A program made the translations under genes and the position numbers. From contig NZ_AWGD01000004.1 of assembly GCF_000495795.1 (NCBI RefSeq), forward strand, positions 1-64,000: DNA of 64,000 bases, written 5' to 3'. A model generated the notes under the pieces. The model saw only the letters and a program-made list of their open reading frames with translations. It was not told the origin of the DNA and made no database searches. The DNA is from Asticcacaulis sp. AC460. Lineage in GTDB: Bacteria > Pseudomonadota > Alphaproteobacteria > Caulobacterales > Caulobacteraceae. Position 1 is the first letter of the stretch. Each line of letters begins with the position of its first letter. Positions 26,492 to 35,803 of this stretch are shown piece after piece.

Positions 26492-26552
26492 GGTGTTATC
26501 TTGTAATAGAGAGAAAACGGATGCCGCTTAAGTATGCCTTTGCGGGTCGAAA

Positions 26553-27098
26553 TCAAGCGGAAGTGACGTCGACGCCCGATTTTGCGGCTCGCAGGTAAGC
26601 TTCCGCAGCCAAAATAAAGGTTTCACGATGCTGAGGGGACTCAAAGGCCGCAACCGGTACAGCCGTCGCCGTGACCTCATCTATCAGGAAAATGACCAGC
26701 TCACCCTTCTTCGCGAGGCCGGCAATATTTTTCCAGGCCATGCGCATGTCGAAGTCGTCTGAGCCGAGATGCAGCCCCGCCGCATTGACTCGCATCTGGT
26801 TCACGGTTGGCGTTGCCTTCATCCGCCGCCATTTTTCATTGTCGCGAGCAGCCAGGTAGGCAATCAGGCCTCCGAAGGAGGTTGTACTTACCAGGACGGC
26901 CAGGAGAAGAGGAAATTCCTGAACCTTGACCAACCAGGCCAGTAAGGCGACGTAGCAGATGATGTATTTGGCGACCATCCATATCCGTGCGGTATCGGGA
27001 CGCCAATATCGCGCCAGAATGAATTGATGAAAGGCGTCCACCTCTTCGGGACTCAGATGGTAAGCCAGGGTCTTGATGTCGGGCTGATCGTCCGGCAA
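26553..27098 (-). CDS. YcxB-like membrane protein
   Basis: A 181-residue protein. The start chosen is TTG at 27098 because GGAGGAG lies 7 bases before it; the open frame continues to 27167 without a better signal. An N-terminal LSPEEVDAFHQFILARYWR segment is followed by a pair of hydrophobic helices (IICYVALLAWLVKV, FPLLLAVLVSTTSFGGLIAYLA), then a PH-like C-terminal domain with AWKNIAGLAKKGELVIFLI, the arrangement of YcxB-like proteins. Function is unknown. Confidence 0.68.
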   Translation of the reverse strand: MPDDQPDIKTLAYHLSPEEVDAFHQFILARYWRPDTARIWMVAKYIICYVALLAWLVKVQEFPLLLAVLVSTTSFGGLIAYLAARDNEKWRRMKATPTVNQMRVNAAGLHLGSDDFDMRMAWKNIAGLAKKGELVIFLIDEVTATAVPVAAFESPQHRETFILAAEAYLRAAKSGVDVTSA

Positions 27099-27326
27099 GC
27101 TGCAACTCCTCCGCGCCTGTGCCTCATTCGACAGACGTCTTTTGCCATCGGCCGTCAAGCCATACAATTATTGACGCAAATCCGGCCTCGGGCGTTGACT
27201 CACAGACTTTTCGCTGTATAAGTCGCCGCCTCTCGCCCGGAGCCCTAGGTTCCTGGGGCGTTTTTCCATTTTTCCGCGCGAGCTTTCCTTACTGTAAAGC
27301 CTTGCGCCCGAGCAAAGGTTCTGACC
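27099..27326. promoter_or_regulatory. Divergent promoter region before rplU
   Basis: This 228-bp gap must contain the promoters of the ribosomal protein operon and of the divergent YcxB-like gene. I see no L21-leader structure that I can name, nor an ORF with support. Confidence 0.4.
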
Positions 27327-27857
27327 ATGTACGCGGTCATCAAAACAGGCGGTAAGCAATACCGTGTCGCCGCCGGCGACCTGATCAAGGTCGAAAAGCT
27401 CGCAGGCGAGCCGGGCGACGCCGTGAAGTTCAACGAAGTCCTGATGGTCGGCGACGCCATCGGCGCTCCGCTGGTCGACGGCGCTGTCGTCGAAGCGACC
27501 CTGATCGAAACCCGCAAGGGCGAGAAGGTCCGCATCTTCAAGAAGACCCGCCGCCAGGGCTATCGCCGCACCAACGGCCACCGTCAGTTCGAGACCGTCC
27601 TGCGCGTCACCTCGATCCTGGGCGGCGGCAACGACATCAAGTGGGACGGCACCGTTTCGCTGACCACCAAGGCCGAACTGAACGCCCGCGCCCGTAACCT
27701 GGCGCCGCGCTCTCTGGCCGCCGCGCTGGAAACCGACGTCGAAGTCGATACGGTTCCCGTCGTCGAACCGGTCGCGGTCGAAGAGGCCCCCGCCAAGAAG
27801 AAGGCCGCGCCGAAGAAGGCCGCTGCCACCACCGAAACCACCGCTGACGAAGCGTAA
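27327..27857 (+). CDS. rplU: 50S ribosomal protein L21 with C-terminal extension
   Basis: Residues 1-103 are a full L21: [18 protein letters not shown] at the start and [16 protein letters not shown] later. The protein continues to 176 residues with an Ala/Lys/Thr-rich tail ([16 protein letters not shown]), well beyond the usual 103 or so. Such tails are known in some alphaproteobacteria and are probably flexible, surface-exposed and rRNA-binding. It is followed by rpmA after 25 bp. Confidence 0.96.
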   Translation: MYAVIKTGGKQYRVAAGDLIKVEKLAGEPGDAVKFNEVLMVGDAIGAPLVDGAVVEATLIETRKGEKVRIFKKTRRQGYRRTNGHRQFETVLRVTSILGGGNDIKWDGTVSLTTKAELNARARNLAPRSLAAALETDVEVDTVPVVEPVAVEEAPAKKKAAPKKAAATTETTADEA

Positions 27858-27882
27858 GCACTGTATTTAAGGAGATACTCCT

Positions 27883-28152
27883 ATGGCACACAAAAAGTCT
27901 GGCGGTTCGTCGCGCAACGGTCGCGATTCAGAAGCCAAACGCCTTGGCGTAAAGCGCTTCGGCGGCGAGAACGTCCTGGCCGGCAACATCCTGGTCCGTC
28001 AACGCGGCACCAAGTTCTTCCCGGGTGACAATGTCGGCCTCGGCCGCGACCACACCCTGTTCGCGACCGCGACAGGCGCTGTGAAGTTCACCACAAAGCG
28101 TGACGACCGTTGTTACGTGTCGATCATTCCGGCGGCCCTGGCCGCTGAATAA
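27883..28152 (+). CDS. rpmA: 50S ribosomal protein L27
   Basis: An 89-residue L27 with the N-terminal [20 protein letters not shown] that reaches the peptidyl transferase centre, and [22 protein letters not shown]. Length and start are normal, and AAGGAG lies before the ATG. It is in an operon with rplU. Confidence 0.97.
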   Translation: MAHKKSGGSSRNGRDSEAKRLGVKRFGGENVLAGNILVRQRGTKFFPGDNVGLGRDHTLFATATGAVKFTTKRDDRCYVSIIPAALAAE

Positions 28153-28210
28153 GCACTGATCCTTTGCTTTCGGATCGTGCTTGCCAAAGCCGATCCGGAC
28201 CGATTTGTAG

Positions 28211-28240
28211 CGGGAGTCCGGTTCACCGGGCTCCCGTTTT
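28211..28240 (+). terminator. Rho-independent terminator after rpmA
   Basis: The stem CGGGAG-(t)-CCGG, loop TTCA, then CCGG-(g)-CTCCCG is followed by TTTT. It sits 60 bp past the rpmA stop and marks the end of the rplU-rpmA operon. Confidence 0.8.
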
Positions 28241-28375
28241 ACATTTTTGTTTCCCTTAAACAAAATGTGATCCCGCTCAAAAAGCCAAAGGGTCGAACTG
28301 TTACAGGTCCGCCCTAAATAAAGCCCAACCCGAGGCCATATGCATGGCGCAGGGGACAGGCCCTGGAGACGAGCG

Positions 28376-28951
28376 ATGATTATGAACATTTATGCCAGCG
28401 ACAGCCCCGTGCGTCCGGAGGCCGTCAGCATCGAAACCACGCGCCTGAGCCTGAACGCTTTGCGCGATACGGATCTCGACGACCTGATGGCGGTGTTCTG
28501 CGACAACTCGTCGGCGCGCATGACCCATACCGTGCCGCACCCGTTCAAGCGTGAGGATGCCGAGCGTCTTCTGGCCAACATGATGGCCAAGCCCTACGCC
28601 TACTGGGCCATCCGCCTCGACGATGACCGGCTGATCGGGGTGATCTCCCTGACGCGGGCGGCCTGCGGCAAGACCTCGGATCTGCATCATTTCGGCCCGC
28701 ACCTGGGCATCTTCGTCGCGCCGGAGCACCATGGCCGCGGCTATGCGCTGGAGGCCATCGACGGTCTGCTGCGCTGGGTCAAGAAGCGCAAGCTGCACAA
28801 GATCATCCACGCGGCGCACTTCGCGGACAACGAAAAGGGCGGCGCGACCCTGATTGCGGCGGATTTCCTGTACACGGGCCGCCGCACCCAGGAGACCTCA
28901 GCCGCCCGCGACGGCGACCACACCGCCCTGCATATGATCCGCATCCTCTGA
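28376..28951 (+). CDS. GNAT family N-acetyltransferase
   Basis: A 191-residue RimJ/RimL-type acetyltransferase: IETTRLSLNALRDTDLDDL at the N-terminus, YWAIRLDDDRLIGVISL on the central strand, LGIFVAPEHHGRGYALEAIDG as the acetyl-CoA-binding motif A, and KIIHAAHFADNEKGGATL. The start at 28376 follows GGAGACGAG. It may modify a protein N-terminus or a small amine; the substrate is unknown. It lies between rpmA and obgE, a common place for such a gene. Confidence 0.88.
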   Translation: MIMNIYASDSPVRPEAVSIETTRLSLNALRDTDLDDLMAVFCDNSSARMTHTVPHPFKREDAERLLANMMAKPYAYWAIRLDDDRLIGVISLTRAACGKTSDLHHFGPHLGIFVAPEHHGRGYALEAIDGLLRWVKKRKLHKIIHAAHFADNEKGGATLIAADFLYTGRRTQETSAARDGDHTALHMIRIL

Positions 28952-28978
28952 AACCTTGGCCAAAGTCCAAGCCACTAA

Positions 28979-30220
<1,242 letters not shown>

Positions 30221-30225
30221 ACGGG

Positions 30226-30885
30226 ATGTGGCGCGCCGGTCTCGTCCCGATGACGTCTTCGGTGCGCGGCGGCGGCCTGCGTCCGGGATTCCATCTCGAA
30301 CCCGGCATGAAGATCGGCCTGTTCGGCGGCTCGTTCAATCCGGCCCATGAGGGGCACCGCCACGTCGCCGAAACCGCACGCGTCAAGATGGGACTGGACC
30401 GCATCATCTGGCTGGTCTCGCCGCAGAATCCGCTGAAATCCAAGACCGAAACGGCGCCGCTGCATCAGCGCATCGCCGAGATCGAACCGTTTATCGGTCC
30501 CAACGACATTATTTCTGACTTCGAAACCCGCATCGGCGCCACCTATACGCTGGATACCCTGCGGGCCTTGAAGGCGCGTTTCCCGGGCGTGCACTTCGTC
30601 TGGATCATGGGCGGCGATAGCCTGGTGAGCTTTCACAAGTGGCGCGGCTGGCTGCAGATCATGGCCATGGTGCCCGTCGCAGTGGTGTCGCGTCCCGGTG
30701 CCATGATGAACGCACGCTTCTCGCACGCCGCCAAACGTTTCGCCCATTATCGGGTAAAAGAACGCCAGGCGCGCATCCTGCCGATGATGGCGGCTCCCGC
30801 CTGGTCCTTCTTCAAAGGGCCTCTGCACGGTCATTCCTCGACCGCGATCCGGGCGCAACGGCGGCAGTCGCCCACCGGCATTTAA
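30226..30885 (+). CDS. nadD: Nicotinate-nucleotide adenylyltransferase
   Basis: Adenylates nicotinate mononucleotide in NAD synthesis. The core starts MKIGLFGGSFNPAHEGHRHVA (HxGH nucleotidyltransferase motif) and has WLVSPQNPLK, FVWIMGGDSL and GHSSTAIRAQ (SSTxIR). ATG 30226 is chosen because alphaproteobacterial enzymes often keep an N-terminal extension ending PGM before this core; the internal ATG at 30307 lacks a clear ribosome site but is the alternative. It lies 6 bp after obgE. Confidence 0.93.
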   Translation: MWRAGLVPMTSSVRGGGLRPGFHLEPGMKIGLFGGSFNPAHEGHRHVAETARVKMGLDRIIWLVSPQNPLKSKTETAPLHQRIAEIEPFIGPNDIISDFETRIGATYTLDTLRALKARFPGVHFVWIMGGDSLVSFHKWRGWLQIMAMVPVAVVSRPGAMMNARFSHAAKRFAHYRVKERQARILPMMAAPAWSFFKGPLHGHSSTAIRAQRRQSPTGI

Positions 30886-30931
30886 AAAATCGGTGATCGG
30901 CCCATTGATGGGATGACCGGGGGACCCTTTT

Positions 30932-31399
30932 GTGATAAGGTCCTGCCTTATCGTGGACCATAAAGGAACCCTGACCCTGTCTCTTCAACCCGCGCAAGGT
31001 GCGCAACCGAAAGCTTCCGCCGGCACGCCGGCCGCGCCTGACACTGTTCAGGCTGCCCACGATGAAACTCTTCCGCCGCTTGAGACCCTGATTGTTGATC
31101 GTCTCGATGACGACAAGGCGCAGGACATTGTCTGCATCGATCTCAAGGGAAAATCCTCCGTCGCCGATACCCTGATCATCGCGTCGGGCCGCTCCCACCG
31201 CCATGTCGGCGCCCTCGCCGACCACGTTCTGCGCGCTCTGAAGGAGGCCGGCCACGGCAAGGCCAAGGTCGAAGGCCTGCCGGCCTGCGACTGGGTGTTG
31301 ATCGATGTCGGTGATGTGGTCGTCCACATCTTCCGTCCGGAAGTCCGCACCTTCTACAATATCGAAAAGATCTGGTCGCTGTCGCCCGCCGACGCTTGA
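30932..31399 (+). CDS. rsfS: Ribosome silencing factor
   Basis: RsfS/RsfA binds L14 and blocks subunit joining in starvation. Family segments are LIVDRLDDDKAQDIVCIDL, DTLIIASGRSHRHVGALAD and DWVLIDVGDVVVHIFRPEVRTFYNIEKIW. The start is GTG at 30932, with GGGGGA 7 bases before it; the N-terminal 45 residues are a low-complexity extension not found in the shortest members. It ends 4 bp before rlmH. Confidence 0.93.
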   Translation: MIRSCLIVDHKGTLTLSLQPAQGAQPKASAGTPAAPDTVQAAHDETLPPLETLIVDRLDDDKAQDIVCIDLKGKSSVADTLIIASGRSHRHVGALADHVLRALKEAGHGKAKVEGLPACDWVLIDVGDVVVHIFRPEVRTFYNIEKIWSLSPADA

Positions 31400-31403
31400 T
31401 ACC

Positions 31404-31889
31404 ATGCGCCTGACCCTGTGCGCCGTGGGCAAGCTGGGCGCGACCACGGAAAATGCCCTTGTGAAAGACTACCTGAGCCGCGCCGGCCAGACCGGACGCG
31501 GCTTAGGTATTTCGCCGGTCGAGCTGATCGAGGTCGAGGCGAAGAAGGCGAAAAACCTGACCTCGCCGCAGCTCAAGGCTGCCGAAGCTGAGGCCATCCG
31601 CGATGCCATTGATGGCGGCATTCTGATCACCTGCGATGAGCGCGGCGAACTGCTGACCTCACGCAAGATCGCCGAACGGCTTGAAACCTTCAAGGACCGC
31701 AGTGAGCGCCGGGTAACCTTCGTCATCGGCGGGGCGGATGGACTGGACCCGGGCTTGCGTCAACAGGCGGCGTTTTCCCTGGCCTTCGGGCCGCAGACCT
31801 GGCCGCACGCCCTGGTACGGGTCATGCTGGCGGAACAGATGTACCGCGCCACGACCATCCTGGCCGGCCTGCCCTATCACCGGGATTGA
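31404..31889 (+). CDS. rlmH: 23S rRNA pseudouridine(1915) N3-methyltransferase
   Basis: A 161-residue SPOUT methyltransferase acting on Psi1915 of 23S rRNA. It begins MRLTLCAVGKLG, with the knot/SAM region FVIGGADGLDPGLRQQA and the C-terminal LAEQMYRATTILAGLPYHR. The ATG at 31404 lies 4 bp after the rsfS stop; the frame extends further upstream only as overlap with rsfS. Confidence 0.96.
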   Translation: MRLTLCAVGKLGATTENALVKDYLSRAGQTGRGLGISPVELIEVEAKKAKNLTSPQLKAAEAEAIRDAIDGGILITCDERGELLTSRKIAERLETFKDRSERRVTFVIGGADGLDPGLRQQAAFSLAFGPQTWPHALVRVMLAEQMYRATTILAGLPYHRD

Positions 31890-31891
31890 GT

Positions 31892-32182
31892 TTAAATCAC
31901 GATATTGACGTACGAGCCCGGCCTTTTCAGCGGCTGGGTCGCGTCCTGGGCCGCGGGTGCCGGCGCCGTATTGACCTGCGGCGTCGCCCTGGCGATGTCG
32001 GCCGCCGTATAGGTGGCCGGGGTGATTTTCGGCTGGGTGACCTGCTGGAAGAAGGCTTTCTGGGCCTGCATCGCCGAAGCGAACCCTCCGGCCTGCGGAG
32101 TCGCCTGCGCCGCCGGACGGGCCGGAGCGGCCTGTTGCGGGTTCAGCATCTGGGCGAGCGAGGGGCGAATCGGCGTGGTCAT
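31892..32182 (-). CDS. Hypothetical Ala/Pro/Gln-rich protein
   Basis: A 96-residue protein, low in complexity (Ala, Pro, Gln, Thr) apart from SAMQAQKAFFQQVTQPKI in the middle and the C-terminal PLKRPGSYVNIVI. It has no signal peptide or known domain. It is convergent with rlmH and ends 2 bp from it. The defined C-terminal motif and clean length suggest a real gene; the function is unknown. Confidence 0.55.
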   Translation of the reverse strand: MTTPIRPSLAQMLNPQQAAPARPAAQATPQAGGFASAMQAQKAFFQQVTQPKITPATYTAADIARATPQVNTAPAPAAQDATQPLKRPGSYVNIVI

Positions 32183-32244
32183 GACGCCAACCTTAGGAAA
32201 ATCAGGTAGCTATTTGGTTAACGGCGATTAAGACCGGTTAATTT

Positions 32245-32358
32245 CTTCGCGTCTTCGCGTCTTCGCGTGAATTTTTTTGCGTAGGTTCTCGACAGTGCCT
32301 GCGTCTTGTGTGCGGGGGCGAGGTCGGAAGAATTTATTCACGCGAAGACGCGAAGAAA
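32245..32358. repeat. Intergenic inverted-repeat element (E2) built of CTTCGCGT words
   Basis: Three tandem copies of CTTCGCGT plus GAAT (32245-32272) face an inverted arm with two copies (32336-32357), with a 63-base centre. It is like the elements at 8866 and 35804 in having long arms composed of short direct repeats. It lies just before the 100-bp tandem array. Confidence 0.75.
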
Positions 32359-32400
32359 AGAGGGAGTCTTCTTCCTGCGCAAATTTATCGGGATATCGGA

Positions 32401-32747
32401 GCCGTAAAAATCAACGGCCATCCTTGGGGGGCAAGCCCGCGCTCTCGCCCTGGCAAGAGCGCAAAATCAAAGAAAAACCCGACTTGCCCGCAACGACTGT
32501 GCCGTAAAAAATCTACGGCCATCCTTGGGGGGCAAGCCCGCGCTCTTGCCTTAGCAAGAGCGCAAAATCAAAGAAAAACCCGACTTGCCCGCAATGGCGG
32601 TGCCGTAAAAATCAACGGCCCTCCTTGGAGAGGCAAGCCCGCGTCTTTTGCCTGAGCAAAAGCGCAAATCAAAGAAAACCCGACTTGCCCGCAACAACGG
32701 TGCCGTAAAAATCAACGGCCCTCCTTGGGGGGCAAGGAGGGCCGCGC
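32401..32747. repeat. Tandem array of ~100-bp structured units
   Basis: Three whole units start at 32401, 32501 and 32602, with a partial fourth at 32702. Each has GCCGT-AAAAATCA-ACGGC, a CTTG-GGGGG-CAAG hairpin, a 7-bp hairpin with tetraloop (CTCTTGC-CTTA-GCAAGAG in unit 2, CTTTTGC-CTGA-GCAAAAG in unit 3) and a shared tail ending CCCGACTTGCCCGCAA. Unit lengths of 100 and 101 are not multiples of three, so no frame is kept. The array ends in an 11-bp perfect hairpin (32717-32743). It could be a noncoding RNA array or a structured DNA repeat. Confidence 0.82.
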
Positions 32748-32913
32748 ATGCCGCCGGTTTCGAGGGGGGGGGGATGATCCCGGCGACGAACTTGTTGCTG
32801 CGACTCATATGAGATGAATCATATGATGATCATAGCTGAGAGGCCTTAACTAATCCTTTCCGCCGAAATTGCAATAGGTGCACCGCAATATATCTGCGTT
32901 TTTTGTCTCACGA
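32748..32913. other. Gap with G-tract and small palindrome
   Basis: It contains a run of ten G (32764-32773) and the inverted repeat CATATG-AGATGAAT-CATATG (about 32808-32826). No gene is seen. It separates the tandem array from the end of the deoxyhypusine-synthase-like gene. Confidence 0.5.
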
Positions 32914-33963
32914 TTACGCGAACAGCTTGGCCCAACGGGGTTTTTCGCGACCTTGCCACGCGCCACGGTGGTAGGCGTCCGAACCAATGAGCGGAACGAC
33001 AGTCGTCGCTTCCGCGAACACCATCTGTTCATAGGTCGTCGACACCTTGCCCCACGAAGCGGCTTCCTTCAGCGTCGAGGACGAACAGGCGCCGTCACGG
33101 ACGTCGGCGACCGTGATCTGGACGGCGTACTTGTGCATGTCGGCTTCGACGCCGAGGATTTCGGCGCAGACCACCGTGTCCTGGGCAAAGTTCTTCGGCA
33201 CGCCGCCGCCGACCATGAACAGGCCTGTGGTGCCGGCGGCGATCTTGATGTCGGTCAGTTCGCGGAAGTCGGCGATCGCGTCCAGCAGCATATAGGGCTG
33301 CTTGGCGGCGATGCGCTCCTTCTGGTGCTTGACCAGGCCGAAACCGGCCGACGAATCGACAAAGGCCGGGCAGAAGATCGGCACGCCTTCTTCATAGGCG
33401 GTCTGGATCAGCGAGCCGGGCTTTTTCGCGTTGCCTTCCGACAGCCACTTACCCATTTCCCAGATGAATTCGCGCGAGGAATAGCCGCGCGGCTCCAGGC
33501 GGTTGGCAATCTCGAGGATCGTGTGGTCGCAGGCCTGCAGCTCTTCCTCGTCGATATAGGTGTCGTAGATCCGGTCGATATAGTTCTCACGCAGCACGTT
33601 GTCGTCGACCGAGCCGGCCGCCTGATAGTGCTTGAAGCCCAGGGCTTCGAAGAAATCCATGTCGACGATCGAGGCGCCGGTGGCGACCACCGCGTCGATC
33701 ATGCCGAACTTCACCATGTCGCGATAGACATGCATGCAGCCGCCGGCCGAGGTCGAACCGGCCAGGATCAGCCAGGTCGAGCAGCCCTTGTCGGCCAGGG
33801 CCATGTTGAAGATGTCGGCGGCGCGGGCGGTGTCGCGCGACGAGAACGACATCTTGCGCATCGAATCGATGATCGGGCGGGCGTCATAGGAGGTGATGTC
33901 GACGTGCTCGACGGTGTTCTGCAGCAGCTCGGCCTTGGTGTTGGTCTGAACGGGAGCGTTCAT
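32914..33963 (-). CDS. Deoxyhypusine synthase-like NAD-dependent polyamine enzyme
   Basis: A 349-residue protein of the deoxyhypusine synthase fold: LILAGSTSAGGCMHVYRDMV (nucleotide region), AVVATGASIVDMDFFEALG, VPIFCPAFVDSSAGFGL, FMVGGGVPKNFAQDTV and ADVRDGACSSSTLKEAASWGK with the catalytic-type Lys. Bacteria lack the eIF5A substrate, and bacterial members make homospermidine or related compounds from spermidine or putrescine, so a polyamine product is likely. It is monocistronic. Confidence 0.87.
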   Translation of the reverse strand: MNAPVQTNTKAELLQNTVEHVDITSYDARPIIDSMRKMSFSSRDTARAADIFNMALADKGCSTWLILAGSTSAGGCMHVYRDMVKFGMIDAVVATGASIVDMDFFEALGFKHYQAAGSVDDNVLRENYIDRIYDTYIDEEELQACDHTILEIANRLEPRGYSSREFIWEMGKWLSEGNAKKPGSLIQTAYEEGVPIFCPAFVDSSAGFGLVKHQKERIAAKQPYMLLDAIADFRELTDIKIAAGTTGLFMVGGGVPKNFAQDTVVCAEILGVEADMHKYAVQITVADVRDGACSSSTLKEAASWGKVSTTYEQMVFAEATTVVPLIGSDAYHRGAWQGREKPRWAKLFA

Positions 33964-34054
33964 ATCTGTGGTTTCCCTTGATTTGAGCGCCCGTCGTTGG
34001 AAAGGCCGACCCGCCGGACGGAGCGACGGCGGGTCGGGATAGGGAGGGGATCAA

Positions 34055-34204
34055 TCACGCCGGTAGTGGTTCATGTCCTTGAAAGCAGCGGCGGGTGAGG
34101 CAGCATGCCTTGAACTTCCGGCCTGATTCGCAGGGGCATGGGTCCTGACGACCCAATTTTTCCATCAGCTCCTTTTCGCCATGGACGACACGGTCGCCAC
34201 GCAT
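34055..34204 (-). CDS. SEC-C motif small protein (3' frame of a broken gene)
   Basis: A 49-residue frame from ATG 34204 begins [20 protein letters not shown] and holds the metal-binding SEC-C motif [16 protein letters not shown] (CxC...CC). It ends in an atypical tail (GHEPLPA), whereas the next frame over reads [10 protein letters not shown] before a stop, resembling the usual ending of such proteins. Upstream, codons 34284-34240 read [14 protein letters not shown] in another frame, and [12 protein letters not shown] then continues in the SEC-C frame. It is probably a small zinc-binding protein interrupted by one or two frameshifts. Confidence 0.55.
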   Translation of the reverse strand: MRGDRVVHGEKELMEKLGRQDPCPCESGRKFKACCLTRRCFQGHEPLPA

Positions 34205-34296
34205 GACGCGGGTTTCGCTGGGGAAAGCCCCTCCGGCGTTTAGATGTCGGCTCGAAAGCTGAATTGGGGGGTATATTTACGCATGATCGCCTCCAT
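34055..34296 (-). pseudogene. Frameshifted SEC-C protein gene (full extent)
   Basis: The likely ancestral gene spans the N-terminal fragment (ATG at 34284 or 34296, stop at 34240) and the SEC-C part to about 34050. The frames differ across 34240-34250, and a second possible shift lies near 34085. A sequencing error would also produce this picture. It lies 92 bp upstream of the deoxyhypusine-synthase-like gene, on the same strand. Confidence 0.5.
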
Positions 34297-34764
34297 AGGT
34301 TTGGTGACGCCCGTCATTGGCCCTTGGTCCCCCAGACGGAGCGATGGGGAGGGACGGGGGCGTATAAACGATGGCGAACGGTTTGGCAATTGCCGAAAGC
34401 CTTACATCGTCCCAATGACCGTAATGTGACGGCTTGCGGATATTGGCCCGGCGTGAGATGATGTGTGATCACGCCGCAAAATCGCCCAATTTTCCAAATA
34501 AAAAATTGATTTTACTCTACGCTTTTTGGACGAAAAGCGCTTATTTATGGATACTTTAGAAATTTCAGACCAAAACGTAATTATCTGAATTGTCGTTACA
34601 TTCTATTATGTGGATTGTTTTCTTGCGGGCGTCTTTTTTTTCGCATTCTGGATATCAGTGTTTATTAGCGGATATCCTTTGTCTTTCGCAGTAGAACCTT
34701 TTGATTTACTGCGATTAAGACCTTCGGACTCGCCCGATTCTCGGAAAGTAGGAGGAGAGCTGCG
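34297..34764. other. Long AT-rich gap before araC-type gene
   Basis: No supported gene occurs in these 468 bp. The right half (34480-34690) is markedly AT-rich and should contain the promoter of the AraC-type regulator. The GGAGGAG ribosome site of that gene is at 34751. Confidence 0.4.
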
Positions 34765-35799
34765 TTGGGAATGGAGATCATGCAAGGCAATACGCTCGAT
34801 TCCGTGGAAACATGGCAATGCGTCGGCGACAGCTTTGACAAGTTCCAGAAAATCATCTGCAGCTTTTTCGATTGGAATTGCGATCTCGACGATTCCGGTC
34901 CGAATTTTCACTGGCAGATGAATCTGGGCGTGCTGAAGTCGCAAGACAGCCGCAATGCACCGCGTATCCTGATGGCCCGCCTGACCTCCAGCCGCGGCTT
35001 CTTGCAGGTCCAGACCGAACCGACCAGCGACGTGGTCATCATCATGCCGGTCCGGGGTAGTCTGCGCCTGGAGCGTGACGGCGCAACGCAAACGATTGCC
35101 GCTGGTTCGGCGACGATTTACCAGCCGCGCACCGAGGCACGGATCTATCACCTGGCCGAAGGCACGACCTGCGAAGCCTATATCATCAAGCTTAGCTTCG
35201 ACTGGGTCCAGCGCTTCCTGTACGATATCCTGCAGTTGCCGGTCGAACAGGACCTGCAACTGGGGCCGGTGATCGACATGTCGGCGCCGAAGGCCAAGCT
35301 GTTGGCGCGGCTGATCGCCACCCTGTGTTCGGACGCCTTTACCTTCCAGAGCCGGCACCTGTCGCCGACCCTGCAGCAGCGCCTGGCCGAAACCTTCAGC
35401 CACATGCTGCTGGAAAGTATTCCGCACCGCTATTCCGAGCGCATGCAGGCGCCGAAGGCGGGCCCCATGCCCAACTATCTGCGGGTGGCGCGCGACTTCA
35501 TGCACCGTGAGGCGCGGCGCAATCCCTCCATGGCGGAGGTCGCCAAGGCGGCCAATATCAGTGTACGGACGTTGGAAACCAGTTTCCGGACGCATATGGA
35601 CGTGACGCCACATGCTTACCTGCGGACCATCCGTCTGCAGATGGCGCATCAGGCCTTGCAGGACGTGCGCGATACCCGGCCGATCGCCGAGGTGGCCGCC
35701 GATCATGGCTTCCCCCATGCCGGGCGGTTTGCCCAGTATTACGCGAACTTGTTCGGTGAGGCCCCGTCGGACACCCGGCGCAAGGGCCCCGCGAAGTAA
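34765..35799 (+). CDS. AraC family transcriptional regulator
   Basis: A 344-residue regulator. Residues 70-200 are a cupin-like sensor domain (PTSDVVIIMPVRGSLRL, AAGSATIYQPRTEARIYH), and 240-340 the AraC double HTH (RRNPSMAEVAKAANISVRTLETSF, then RPIAEVAADHGFPHAGRFAQYY). TTG 34765 has GGAGGAG at the best spacing (7 bases), while ATG 34771 is the alternative. The ligand is unknown and no obvious target operon adjoins, so it may act elsewhere. Confidence 0.87.
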   Translation: MGMEIMQGNTLDSVETWQCVGDSFDKFQKIICSFFDWNCDLDDSGPNFHWQMNLGVLKSQDSRNAPRILMARLTSSRGFLQVQTEPTSDVVIIMPVRGSLRLERDGATQTIAAGSATIYQPRTEARIYHLAEGTTCEAYIIKLSFDWVQRFLYDILQLPVEQDLQLGPVIDMSAPKAKLLARLIATLCSDAFTFQSRHLSPTLQQRLAETFSHMLLESIPHRYSERMQAPKAGPMPNYLRVARDFMHREARRNPSMAEVAKAANISVRTLETSFRTHMDVTPHAYLRTIRLQMAHQALQDVRDTRPIAEVAADHGFPHAGRFAQYYANLFGEAPSDTRRKGPAK

Positions 35800-35803
35800 G
35801 ATT

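Noticed and set aside
26492-26552. Zur box before the CobW-type gene
   Set aside because: Only a loose 'TGTTATCTTGTAATA' word is present; no convincing palindrome.
32308-32655. Open frame of 115 codons through the tandem array
   Set aside because: The unit lengths 100/101/100 shift the frame at each repeat, there is no ribosome site, and the peptide has no domain.
32401-32747. CRISPR array
   Set aside because: The repeated unit is about 100 bp and almost wholly conserved, with no distinct variable spacers and no cas genes nearby.
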